Translations under genes and position numbers: made by a program
The notes under the pieces: generated by a model
What the model was told of the DNA's origin: nothing
The model's input: only the letters and a program-made list of their open reading frames with translations
Databases searched by the model: none
Shown here: positions 20,963 to 30,283 of the stretch, in pieces
Layout of the letters: each line of letters starts with the position of its first letter
How positions within the stretch are numbered: the first letter of the stretch is position 1
Assembly (NCBI GenBank): GCA_905221605.1
Contig: CAJNDS010002064.1
Location: 470,001 to 534,000, forward strand
Direction: 5' to 3'
Length of the DNA stretch: 64,000 bases
Origin: Symbiodinium natans
Lineage: Eukaryota > Sar > Dinophyceae > Suessiales > Symbiodiniaceae

Positions 20963-21646
20963 TCTCTGGGAATCGGTCTGTCCCTTGAGCTGTTGAGTCT
21001 GACTTTTCCACTTACACGGTGGTGCCCAAATTTGCGCCAGAGCCTTAGGGCATGAAGATGCATAGCGTCTTGGCCTTGACTTGGCCCTGTCTCGCGTGAA
21101 CAGGCAGTAAGCCTCCGTATGTGTCCGTATGTGTCCGTATTTTCCAGTTTCCTGTCGTCAGATGTTTGGCATTACAAGTGCCGCAGTGGTGTTTACGACA
21201 CACACTCTCTCGAGCGGTCACAGTCACCATTTCCTCAACAGAATCAAAACCGAGCAAGCTCTACCATGCTTGACGATGTAGTATTGGCGAATTACTTGGA
21301 GAGGCCCCCGGTATCTGAATCGGGGGGCCTCCATTCTTCTAGGGTACAATTTTGGGGGGTCTGTACTTTACAAGCAAGTGCTATACCCTAAACCCTAAAC
21401 CTTAAACCCTAAACCCTATTTGGGGGTATATGTTGGGCAACCACTGGTCTGGGAAATGCAACCTTGCGAAGCGCGTCGGGCTCGAGGCAAAGCATGTGCT
21501 TGGCATTTTCTAGGCATCTTGAATTTTCCATGCTTAGAGTGCAGGGTTTATCAAGGGTTTAGGGTTCCATTGGGTAGGGTGTAGGTGTAGGGTTTATAGG
21601 TGTGTCTGTAGCACGTCATCTTCTTTGACGGTGTAGGGTGTATTTT
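20963..21646. other. Spacer with heptamer blocks
   Basis: CCCTAAA block at 21385-21420 and degenerate TTTAGGG at 21544-21600. GGCCCCCGGTATCTGAATCG near 21303 pairs with a nearby complement to form a small hairpin. A possible extra exon at 21617-21637 (HVIFFD) leads into the next gene but needs a very short intron. Confidence 0.4.
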
Positions 21647-24112
21647 GAGCGATCCAAGCCTTGCCAGATGCCGCGGAGGTGAAGTGTGAGGTGGGGTTTA
21701 CGAAATAATCGGGGCCCCTAAACGCAGACCCCCCCTGAATAGTAGGATCCCTAGAAGCAGACCCCCCCTGAATAGTAGGATCCCTTTATCCTGAGGACCC
21801 CAAGAAGGTACCCCGAAATATCGTAAACCTTGAGGTGGCCCGGAGAAGTTCAACCCGGGGCTCATGGAGATCAACATCCTGCTGGGAAACTTGGTGGTGC
21901 TCTACTGTAACTTTAGCTCTTTAGCCTCTTTGGGTTTATTGGGTTTCTTAGTAAGGCAGCTAAAAGTTTAGTTTTTTTACTACCCTCCTAAGTGCAGCCA
22001 AGGAAAAGTAACCCCGAAGGAGCTGGGTGCGGGTGTGGATTACTTCAAGATCGTGCACAACGCCTACACCAGCCAGTACCTCCAGAATCTTGCTGTTTTG
22101 GTTCGCTGAGGGAATGGGGGAATAAGGTACCATATATCCGCTACATACCCCTTAAGGGACGATGTAGGGTACCTTATTCCCCAATTCCCTAGGAAGCAAC
22201 AGCAAGGAATTTGGGGATCGAGCCCCTGGAGCAGCACCGCAAAGTCGTCGCCCGCAAGTGCGCGCTTGCGGACTGCCACATCGAGGCCACCTGGGCCGAT
22301 GGCTCCGCAGTCGCGGACCACTTGCGCATCGTCCCTCCGGGTGCGCGGCTGCGAGGGCGCGGTTCTTGGGAGCGGAGCTTCGAGGGACTTGGCCTGGTGG
22401 GGCAGGAGGCATGTTCTGATCCGATGATCAGCGCGGTGCCACCAGACATGTCCGGAATCTATGAGAAGGCAAAGAAGGGAACTGGAAACTTCATGGCTCA
22501 GAAGAAATACACTCAGGAGGAACGCTTCCTGCTTGCGTTCTCGGAGATGAGCCTCCGAGACCAAGAGAACTCACGCGGCGCGAACTGCACCTTCACGCAG
22601 GACCCTTGGGGACCCAATGAACCCCAAAAATAGGGCCATATACCCTATACTACTCTGAACCCAATTTAGGTCATATGATCCATAAAACCCTTACTACTTT
22701 AATCCCAATTTAGGTAATATGAACCCTGAAACCCTTTTTTAAGGTTCGGTTCCTTTCAACCTTCAGGACCTTGAGCTGATGCAGAGCCACGCGCGTGGCG
22801 AGGAAGGTCCGGTGCATCGACGGGAGGTGCTCCGCCAGTGGGGCAACGAAGGTTTCCAAGAGCTAGAGTCACTGAAGAAGAAGCTTCGTAGTAGAGTAGG
22901 TAACCTTTGTAACTCTTTATTTGGGGTAGTAGAATCCCTATACAAAACCCCAAGGTCAACCCTTGAGTTCCCCTATGTTACTGGACAACTCAGGAAGTTC
23001 ATCCTCCCCTTTGCTTGCAGTCGAGGCGAGAAGGGGTCTGGCATAGTCTCCTGGCAGTCGCCGGAGCTCTTGGCTGAGATCGAGGTGCCCGCAGAGTGGG
23101 TGGCAGAGCTGCGGAAGCCCTTGCGGGTATCGGTCGAGCAGCTACAGGTCGAGGTGACCGACTACGCGGAGAACGGCTTTCCGCTCGAGCTGCTCTCAAC
23201 CCGCCGCGACCCGTTCTTCTTCGATGACGTGCGCCGGCTCCTGTGCTCGCCCGAGCTCGCACGCCTCATCGGCTTGGCCGCGCACCTCGTTTACTGGAAC
23301 ACCTTCGCACACCTCCACGCGCCTCAGCAGACGCTTCCAGAAGCCACTCGCCAGAGCCTGGTGCTGACCATGCAGGAAGCCTGGACTAAGCTGGAGGAGC
23401 TGGCTCGAAACAAGCTCAGAAAGGCTGATGCCCGCGCCCGCGAGTTCTTCGTGCCCGTTTGCCTGCTCTTCATCAAGTGGGGCATCGAGAAGGCACTCCT
23501 TATGCAGTACCACAAGTTCTTGCGCGACACGGACTATGGCGAAGATGCAACAACGCAGCTCGTGCACCACATCAACGTAGCCATCATGTGCCTCTTCGAT
23601 CCGGACTGCTCTGCCGCCAATTTCGGCACGTTGGATAGCTCCTCGGAGGCCAGCCGACTCTGGAGGAAGCTGCACCTATATCCTATTTTGGAATTATTTG
23701 TTATTTTTGGTCATATAAAACCCAAGAGGATTTTGAAAATATTGTTTTTTTAGGGTTCTAAGGGGAGTATAGGCACATCAATCAGATGAAGCACGGCCTC
23801 ACACCTGCCACTCGCACCATTGCGCGAGAGTTCCGGACTTCCCCTATGATGCTGCGGCTGATGCACGGGGATGGAAGCGGGCCGGCTGACGCGAAGACCA
23901 GGCGCCTGCTGCAGAACAGCAGCAGCGACAGCGTCCTTGCTGCTGTTGCGGGGCTCCCACCGATCCCTGACTCCAAGAAGCCGAACCGAGGCTCGGCGCC
24001 CCGGGCACCTCGACCAGCACGATCGCCTCAGCCGGGGCCACTGGATGCAGCCCGGAAGGCCGTGCTGTACAGCACGGCCTGCAGTCGGGTCGCCCATTTC
24101 GCCAAGACGTGA
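21647..24112 (+). CDS. Seven-exon gene with introner introns, conserved-looking protein of unknown function
   Basis: Exons by hand: about 21647-21685, 21835-21898, 21998-22100, 22193-22600, 22767-22882, 22994-23671 and 23773-24112 (TGA). Every joint keeps one frame over about 580 codons. Recognisable stretches include EKFNPGLMEINILLGNL, GVDYFKIVHNAYTSQYL, EERFLLAFSEMSLRDQEN, LIGLAAHLVYWNTFAHLH, LTMQEAWTKLEELARNK and MMLRLMHGDGSGPADAK. It is mostly helical, with no signal peptide or clear membrane helix, and has a proline- and arginine-rich tail. I do not recognise the family. Introns: family F (GT-AG), family J (GC-AG proposed), C (GT-AG), D (GA-AG), E (GC-AG) and A (GC-AG). The 5' end probably lies upstream. 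Codon use is GC-rich, unlike the AT-rich introns. Confidence 0.65.
21686..21834 (+). mobile_element. Intron formed by family F element (copy 4)
   Basis: The element 21695-21830 has ends GGTTTACGAAAT and TATCGTAAACC. TGAGGTGG is duplicated at 21687-21694 and 21831-21838. GT at 21686 and AG at 21834 give AAG-T + GT-GGC, restoring EVKCGPEKF. A 47-bp internal stretch, with GACCCCCCCTGAATAGTAGG, is itself duplicated. Confidence 0.75.
21899..21997 (+). mobile_element. Probable introner intron, family J
   Basis: A 99-bp AT-rich intron. TAACTTTAGCT near the left and AGCTAAAAGTTTA inside are inverted repeats. GC donor and GTGCAG acceptor give GNLV-V-QGKVTPKEL. Other donors within ten bases are possible. 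Confidence 0.45.
22101..22192 (+). mobile_element. Intron formed by family C element (copy 2)
   Basis: Arms AGGGAATGGGGGAATAAGGT... (22109) and ...ACCTTATTCCCCAATTCCCT (to 22190) match at 22 of 23 positions. GT at 22101 and AG at 22192, phase 0, join LQNLAVL to EATARNLGI. Confidence 0.75.
22601..22766 (+). mobile_element. GA-AG intron, family D
   Basis: A 166-bp intron. CAGGACC is repeated at 22598 and 22764; only the GA...AG register gives an AG acceptor. It joins NCTFTQ to DLELMQSHARGEE in phase 0. Internally AACCCAATTTAGGTCATATG and a near copy occur about 50 bases apart. Confidence 0.65.
22883..22993 (+). mobile_element. Intron formed by family E element (copy 2)
   Basis: GCTTCGTAGTAGAG to ACAACTCAG, 111 bp, phase 2. 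It joins ESLKK to KFILPFACS. It matches the element at 4562-4665 along most of its length. Since 111 is a multiple of three and no stop occurs, the unspliced frame is open too, so translation alone cannot show that it is an intron. Confidence 0.65.
23672..23772 (+). mobile_element. Intron formed by family A element (copy 1)
   Basis: The element body CTATATCC...GAGTATAG (23676-23772) is flanked by GCAC on both sides (23672-23675 and 23773-23776). The left GCAC supplies the GC donor and the element end supplies the AG, so splicing restores the pre-insertion sequence exactly (WRKLHINQMKHG). Copies at 28488 and 57766 match along their length. Confidence 0.85.
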
Positions 24113-26000
24113 AGTGCGGAGACAAGGGCTGCAGTGCGCTGAAGCATACTGCAGCTCAGTATCACCCCTCTAGAGGTGTTGTCACTTTTGCCTCCATAGG
24201 AGACGTTGGTGCACAGCGTGACCCGAGAATGAAATCACAGTCCGAAGCGTCAAGCCGTGGGAACTCGCATCTGTAGTGCTTCGATGTCTATAATACAATT
24301 TAATACTATATAATATTATTAATATCATATCATGTCATATCATATATATATATATATATATATGGTACTGCTATGGCCTGTGGCCTGTAAGATACCCTGA
24401 AGCCCAAAGCATGTCGTCAATGGCGCCGAGGTGGTGAAGCTGCTGTTGGCCATTGCTCGCCGGCGCGGAGGGCTGCCAGCTGAGGCAATTCCCATGCAGG
24501 GTTGAGGGTTTAGGGTTTAGGGTTTAGGGTTTAGGGGTTAGGGGTTAGGGGTTGGGAGGTTTGAGTTTAGGCTGAAAATTGCATCCTGGGGTTGCGGGGG
24601 GTGGTGGGGTGGTGGGAAGGGGTGGTGAAGGAGGTGCATGGGGGGAGGAGCCATGTGGCACAATATCAATATGCTCGCATGCGAAACCTTGTTGTTTCCG
24701 GCAGGTCAAAGACACCTTGCGCGTGGCAGCACGGACCCCGACTGTTTGCAGACAAAAGTGCTTGGCGTCACAGTTCTGACATATCACCGTCATGCCCATG
24801 CATGAGATGAGTGCAAGCTTGTCCGGCGGCCATGCGTCATATACCATTGCCACCGCGAGGCTGAGAAGGTTTTCTTGCCGCAGTTGGGGCAACTTGGCAC
24901 AGATCTTAGCTGAGCTTCATGCCTGCGCCATGACAAGTGCCGGCTATTGGCCGTTGTTTCAGCATGCGTTGGAGCATTGAGCACCAAGCTCAGACAAAGC
25001 CCCGAACTCGAACTCAAGAAGGCTCTGAAGACCTGGCGGGCCTCGTGCAGCACCCAGCGCTGAGTAGTCTCACTGTTGCAATACTGTTGGTGGAATCCTT
25101 CGGCAGACTCTTCTGCAACTGTTATGCAGAAAGGGCCTCTGCTTTCGGCGGGATAGGCTACAAAGAAGCTGGGTTTGCTGCAAGCCTCTATGCGCCATTG
25201 TGGTGCCTTCAGGTTTTGGCGACGCTGGGTCATGGCTGGAAGGACTTGCGCGACGCCCGAAGCTGAAACATGTCCCTCATTCACTGGTTGCGCTTTTGTC
25301 GGTTTCATGGGGCATTCTGTCACGGGCATTTCTTACCTGAACCCGTGCGACTGAAGGCAGTTGCAAAGGAGTTGTTGCGACGGCTGCCAGCTTTTCCCGC
25401 GAAGCAGCTGTTGGTAGCCTTCCTGACATGTCCGCAAACTGGACCGAAGAACATCTGCCACAAGTCTGAAAAGCCGGCCTGTTATCCAGCCAGCCAGGTC
25501 ACGCCCGTTTTCTTGCAGGCCAGCAGTGTAGGGCGTCTTTCCTTTGAGATGCGCAAACCATGGCAAGCATGCTTAAGCACAGGGTGAGAGACGTCGGTCG
25601 TCGTTCAGCTCGGTTACTTCGGCTACAGCGTCGCATTCTGCCAATAGTTGTGGAAGGAGCCGACTGGTGTCGAATTGATTGCAAGCTGGCCAAAGGCCCG
25701 ATCCATCGGACCCTGCGCCGTCAGCAGTGTGGATTTTCACGCGCACAGGTCCTCTCAAAGAGCTCCACACCAGCTTCATCCAGTCAGAAGACTTCTGCAC
25801 AGGTCCACAGTGCGAAGTCCTGGTGAGAAGATTTCGATAGTAACAACCCAAAGGCAGATGCAGCCGACAATCGAGAAGGTGAAGGCCTCGCGCCAGATCA
25901 GCGGCGATCCTGGATCGGCAAGCATAGATCGATCAGTGTCTTCGGAATTTACGTGTGTAGCTATATATATAGACATACATACACATATACATAATTGTGT
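24113..26000. other. No firm gene; heptamer block and ambiguous frames
   Basis: An AT microsatellite lies at 24300-24362, a TTTAGGG/GGGGTTA block at 24500-24555, and a G-rich segment at 24590-24650. The interval 24790-25850 is open in both directions. A minus-strand frame ending at GTAAGA (near 25335) and another reading DWMKLVWSSLRGPVRVK (near 25790) could be exons of a minus-strand gene, but I cannot link them. Confidence 0.35.
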
Positions 26001-26054
26001 ACATCTCTATCTATCTATCTATCTGTCTGTGCGTATGCAAGAGTGTGTTTGTTC

Positions 26055-26185
<131 letters not shown>

Positions 26186-26246
26186 TGTGTATACTTATGT
26201 CAGCGTGTATGTATATGTGTTTTTGTATTTGTTTATTATTATTAAT

Positions 26247-27845
26247 CTCTCTCTCTCTATCTCTGTCTCTCTCTCTCTGTGTTTTGTACATGTGACGCAC
26301 ATGCCCTTGAAGCGTCGCTCCATGACTGCATAACTAAGGCTGGTCAAGCTCGCCGGGCTAGCCGAAAACCAGGAACCTGCTGTTCGGCGGAGGTTGTTGT
26401 AGGTTAGGATCTTTGATGGGCATCTTGCGCATATAATATTATACATATATATATGTATATACATACATATAATATGCGTACATATATGCATATACGCATG
26501 TATATGTGTGTAAATAAATTTCAGTATGTTTGTATCTGATGGTATCTGTACAATGAAACCCTTTTTACAGGGCCCCCGAGACAAGCCATCTTTCCTCAAT
26601 GAGTGGATGCGTTGCATCAGCAGGCAGCGGTCGCCGCAGCACCCAAGCAGTGGGAAACACTCCTGGAGGACAGAGTCTGGGCGGCACCGGCACATGTGAA
26701 GAGAAGAGAAGCAGGCAAAGAGAAGAATACTAGCAAGTGCTAGTGAAGAACCTCTGGAGACGGAAAGAGCTAGATCAGTTGCTGTTTTGCAGACCGGTGC
26801 ATACTGATACTTGTGGACTGGGGAGGATGTTGCAACACGATTGCTGCCTGAGGCCAGGCAAGGCTTGCAGGAATGCTATGTATACTGCGGTGTCTGAGAC
26901 GTAGACTTCGTTTGCGCTACCAGCTGGGCAGGTCGGTCAATTGTCTGCTGCCGGTAGGGCCATGATGTCTTCACAGCTCAAGGGCAAGATTGGCGGCGTC
27001 CACAGTGACAGAGAGCACAACATGCGCAAACGATGCCTTCCCACTGCCACGGTTGAACAAGGCTTGGGCAATAGCTCCAAGCACGCCGCTTTGCAGAAGG
27101 CTTTGGCTGTGGGTGTGTGGGGAGCCAAGTCGGCCTGACGCAACAATCGCAGGTGCATGTTCTGTGTAAACACGTACCTGTGAGAAATTCAGGTTGCCAG
27201 CGCATGCGGCTCAGATTTTTGGATGTGTACGAGGTCTCCAAGCCATTCCCCACCTGTCCTGAGGACTGCAGCAGAAGGCTCCAAGTCCAAGAAGCGCACA
27301 GCAGCTCCGGCAGGGCCAGATGGTAGACTGAGCAGCTCGGGCGCTATTTAGGGTTTAGGGTCTAGGGTCTGGGGTTTAGGGTTTAGGGATGCTTGCTTTG
27401 ACTGTGCTACTAGTTTCGTCATGCATCTCTGTGGTCAGCATGCCGCTTGTGAACCAATGCTTGCGCATCAAAGGCAAGAAGCAGCGCGGCAAGCAAACTC
27501 GGGCGAAGAAGTCGTGAAAAGTCCGAGCGGCACTAGGCATTCTGATTGCGAGATGTTTCTTCGGGCGTCAGCTTCAGTTGCCGAGAGCAGGTGGGAACAG
27601 CATGAAACACATTGAAACACCATGCAGGCACTCTTGGCCCGACTTTTCGGGAAGAAGGTCCATTGGTTCCTATGTCAGATCTTGAAGAAGAAAAAACCTG
27701 GTTCTTCATGGATGATATTCTACACGCGCCGAGGACAATGAAGACAGTCCCATACGATCAAGACATATTTCACCAATCCATTCAAATCATACCCAAATAA
27801 CGAGAGATGATTCCCATTCTTGCCTGGCCCTGTTCTTGTGCCCGG
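26247..27845. repeat. Segmental duplication, copy 1 (1.6 kb)
   Basis: Matches 33384-34969 nearly base for base, with small indels mainly in TA microsatellites (near 26430 against 33545). It contains a CT microsatellite, an exon-like 3' end (TAAEGSKSKKRTAAPAG), a TTTAGGG block at 27337-27388 and a conserved 65-codon frame at 26941 that is identical in both copies. It has no long-terminal-repeat hallmarks that I can see. Confidence 0.9.
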
Positions 27846-28253
27846 CGGCACTTTGCGAAGACTTATCTTGGGTAACGTTGCAACAAGAGAAGGAATAGCC
27901 CTGATCTAGGATAGTGGGCATGATTATTCTGGACAATTCGGCATTTCTATCTTTAAATTTCTGGAGAAATCAATCGGTAAAATGCTTCGAAACATTTTCG
28001 AAGGGAATGGATGAAGCTTCTATTCAAAGTATAGGGGGTGTTTTTTGTTTGGTTTGTATCATCATATAGCATAGATGATATACACGATTTTTTCATTTCG
28101 ATAGTATACGAAACTAGAAAACATAATGTATATATAATTTGGAATATCCCCTTAAAAGGCTACGGGCTCGGCCGCGCTTTTCGCTCTGCGGCCGCCTTGT
28201 CGTATGCTCGGCCTCTTCTTCCGTTCTTTTTGGCTGCTTGCGGGGATCTTACA
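27846..28253. other. AT-rich unique stretch
   Basis: AT-rich from 27890 to 28140, unlike the GC-rich surroundings, then GC-rich. No gene recognised. Confidence 0.4.
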
Positions 28254-28340
28254 GGGGGATCCAGAACATTCCCGGGAATTTTCTGGAAAATTTGGCAATT
28301 CCCCGGAGCCGACAATTCCCGGGAATTTTCGAGATCCCCC
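28254..28340. mobile_element. Small TIR element with CCCGGG cores, family L
   Basis: GGGGGATCC...ATTCCCGGGAATTTTC on the left pairs with ATTCCCGGGAATTTTCGAGA...CCCCC on the right. Each arm also contains its own palindrome, ATTCCCGGGAAT. Confidence 0.5.
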
Positions 28341-28487
28341 GGATTCAGGGTTTAAGAGTTTTACGGTTTCGGGTTTTGGAGTTTAGGGGTTTAGGATGTA
28401 GGCTTCATGTTCATCTCCATGTCTTTTGGCAGATCCCCGGCCAGCTTCGGCTCACTTTTTACTTTCATGTCCTTGGGCAGCCAGGAA

Positions 28488-28588
28488 CTATATCCCCCTT
28501 GGGAATTATTTTTTATATTTTTGTTTATATAAAACCCAAGAGGAGATTAAAAACATTCTGTTTATTAGAAGGTTCTAAGGGGAGTACA
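28488..28588. mobile_element. Introner-like element, family A, copy 2
   Basis: It begins CTATATCCCCCTTGGGAATT and contains AAAACCCAAGAGGAGATTAA and GGTTCTAAGGGGAGTAC as in the other copies. No clear target duplication. An open frame reading VPTHRIIAQRPAISRHM follows a GTGCAG at 28620, so it may also be an intron. Confidence 0.75.
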
Positions 28589-28718
28589 CACACCATCGTA
28601 TTATTCTGAGCTGTGTGCAGGTACCGACACACCGCATCATCGCTCAAAGGCCAGCGATCTCGCGCCACATGCTCTGTTTCTGCCAAGTCGAGATGATTTC
28701 ATTTCTCAATGATTTATA

Positions 28719-28937
28719 TCAAGATTCGGAGCCTACGGTAACAATCCACTTATGATGTGTATATATATATACACTGTTTATCTCATTTTGATATCGTTCT
28801 GCTCCAAGGTCCATACATTCCCTTAATTCGAGATAGCCATCGATTTGTTTTCCTATGAGAGTACATTCGCCTTTGATTCCATTAAGTTTCTTCGAGGCTC
28901 CCGAATAGAAAATTCGTAAGGCGAAAACCTTTTTCAT
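28719..28937 (-). CDS. Small AT-rich open frame, unknown
   Basis: A 72-codon ATG-initiated frame on the minus strand (starts MKKVFALRIFYSGASKK). It has balanced amino-acid composition and AT-rich codons, unlike the GC-rich exons elsewhere. No domain is recognised. It could be a recent insertion or chance. The end nearest 28755 runs into a TA microsatellite. Confidence 0.2.
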   Translation of the reverse strand: MKKVFALRIFYSGASKKLNGIKGECTLIGKQIDGYLELRECMDLGAERYQNEINSVYIYTHHKWIVTVGSES

Positions 28938-28974
28938 CCTTCGTGGGCGTAGAAATCCCCCACTTTTATCCGTA

Positions 28975-29520
28975 GCTTGGTGGCTCTTTCTGGTCTACTC
29001 TTATGTATATCGTACCCCCGGGTCTTGGTGGCTCTGTACTCCCGGGTCTTGGTGGCTCTTTCTGGCCCACTCGTATCCGTAGCCAATCGTACTCCCGGGT
29101 CTTGATGGCTGTTTCTTTCTGGCCCACTCTTATCCGTAGCCAATCGCACTGTCGGGTCTTGGTGGCTCTTTCTGGCCCACTCTTATCCGTAATAAATCGT
29201 ACTCCCGGGTCTTGGTGGCTCTTTCTGGCCCGCTCTTATCCGTAACAAATCGTACTCCCGGGTCTTGGTGGCTCTTTCTGGCCCACTCTTTTCCAAAACA
29301 AAGCGTATTCTCGGGTCTTGGTGGCTCTTTCTGGCCCAGTCTTCTCCATAATAAATCGTATTCTCGGGTCTTGGTGGCTCTTTCTGGCCTACTCTTATCC
29401 ATGACAAATCGTATTGTCGGGTCTTGATGGGTCTTTCTGGCCCATTCTTATCTGTAACATATCGTACTCCCGGGTCTTGGTGGCTCTTTCTGACCCACTC
29501 TTATCCGTAACAACTCGTAC
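28975..29520. repeat. 53-bp minisatellite, about ten units
   Basis: Unit core GGGTCTTGGTGGCTCTTTCT followed by GGCCCACTCTTATCCGTA. The exact 53-bp step is seen between 29198 and 29251. Since 53 is not a multiple of three, the minus strand stays open in all frames with shifted repeats (ATKTREYDLL), which is not evidence of coding. Confidence 0.9.
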
Positions 29521-29696
29521 TATTTTGGGTCCCTTTTTGGGGCGGCACCTACAATTTAGAGCCCACGAGAAGACCGGCCCCGCTCGTAGAAGCTACCCAA
29601 ATTCTACTCTTCAGTGGGTGGGCTTCTTCGACTCAAAGTGTACTTGCAACTTTAAACTCACAGGGTTTAGGGTTTAGGGTTTAGGGTTTAGGGTTA

Positions 29697-30283
29697 ATCC
29701 GAGCTCCTGTTTAATTGGTGGGGGGGCCCCCCCCCCCCCCCACAATAAGGAAGGCAGGGTTCCGCAATAGTTGGACCATGGCCCCGTCAGCTTCCAGAAA
29801 ACCGAAGCCCCGGCTTCCTTAAAGCTTTTCCTTTTAAGCTTTAAGGCTTCTTTAAAGACTACAGGACCGGGGCTCCCCACGGGCCAGGGCCTCCCATAAT
29901 TCTGGCCCCATTCTATGAATGTGACTCCGCCTTTCCCGGCCAGAGCCCGTAAGGGGTAGCTCAGGAAAGAATGAAAATTTCTGTCCTCCAGTAAGCAATC
30001 ACATAAGAAATCCTTGCTTTCTGAAGGCCCTCAGCTTCCAGAAAAACCGAAGCCCCGGCTTAGCAGATGTTTCACATCGACCCAAACGTCCCTGCAGAAG
30101 AAAAAAAGCTTTCCGAAAGGCAGAGTTTCAAAATTTGACAACCCCCCCCCAAAAAAATTTCTTTAAATGTGGAGGGTTTGGCCCATACGAAATCCATCGT
30201 AATGGAAAGTAGTCTTCCGGCGGGAATCCGGGCAAAAAAAATTTCTTTAAATATGGGGGGTTAAATTAAACAGGAGCTCGGAT
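29697..30283. mobile_element. 587-bp TIR transposon remnant with TA target duplication
   Basis: The ends ATCCGAGCTCCTGTTTAATT and its exact complement (30264-30283) are perfect inverted repeats of at least 20 bp, flanked by TA on both sides. This is the pattern of Tc1/mariner-type elements. No transposase frame is inside, so it is non-autonomous. CAGCTTCCAGAAAA...CCGGCTT recurs at 29789 and 30031. A G7/C16 run lies near 29720-29742. It is inserted at the end of a TTTAGGG block. Confidence 0.65.

Noticed and set aside
29003-29427. Protein-coding reading of the 53-bp minisatellite
   Set aside because: Unit length shifts frame every copy, and no start or splice context supports translation.
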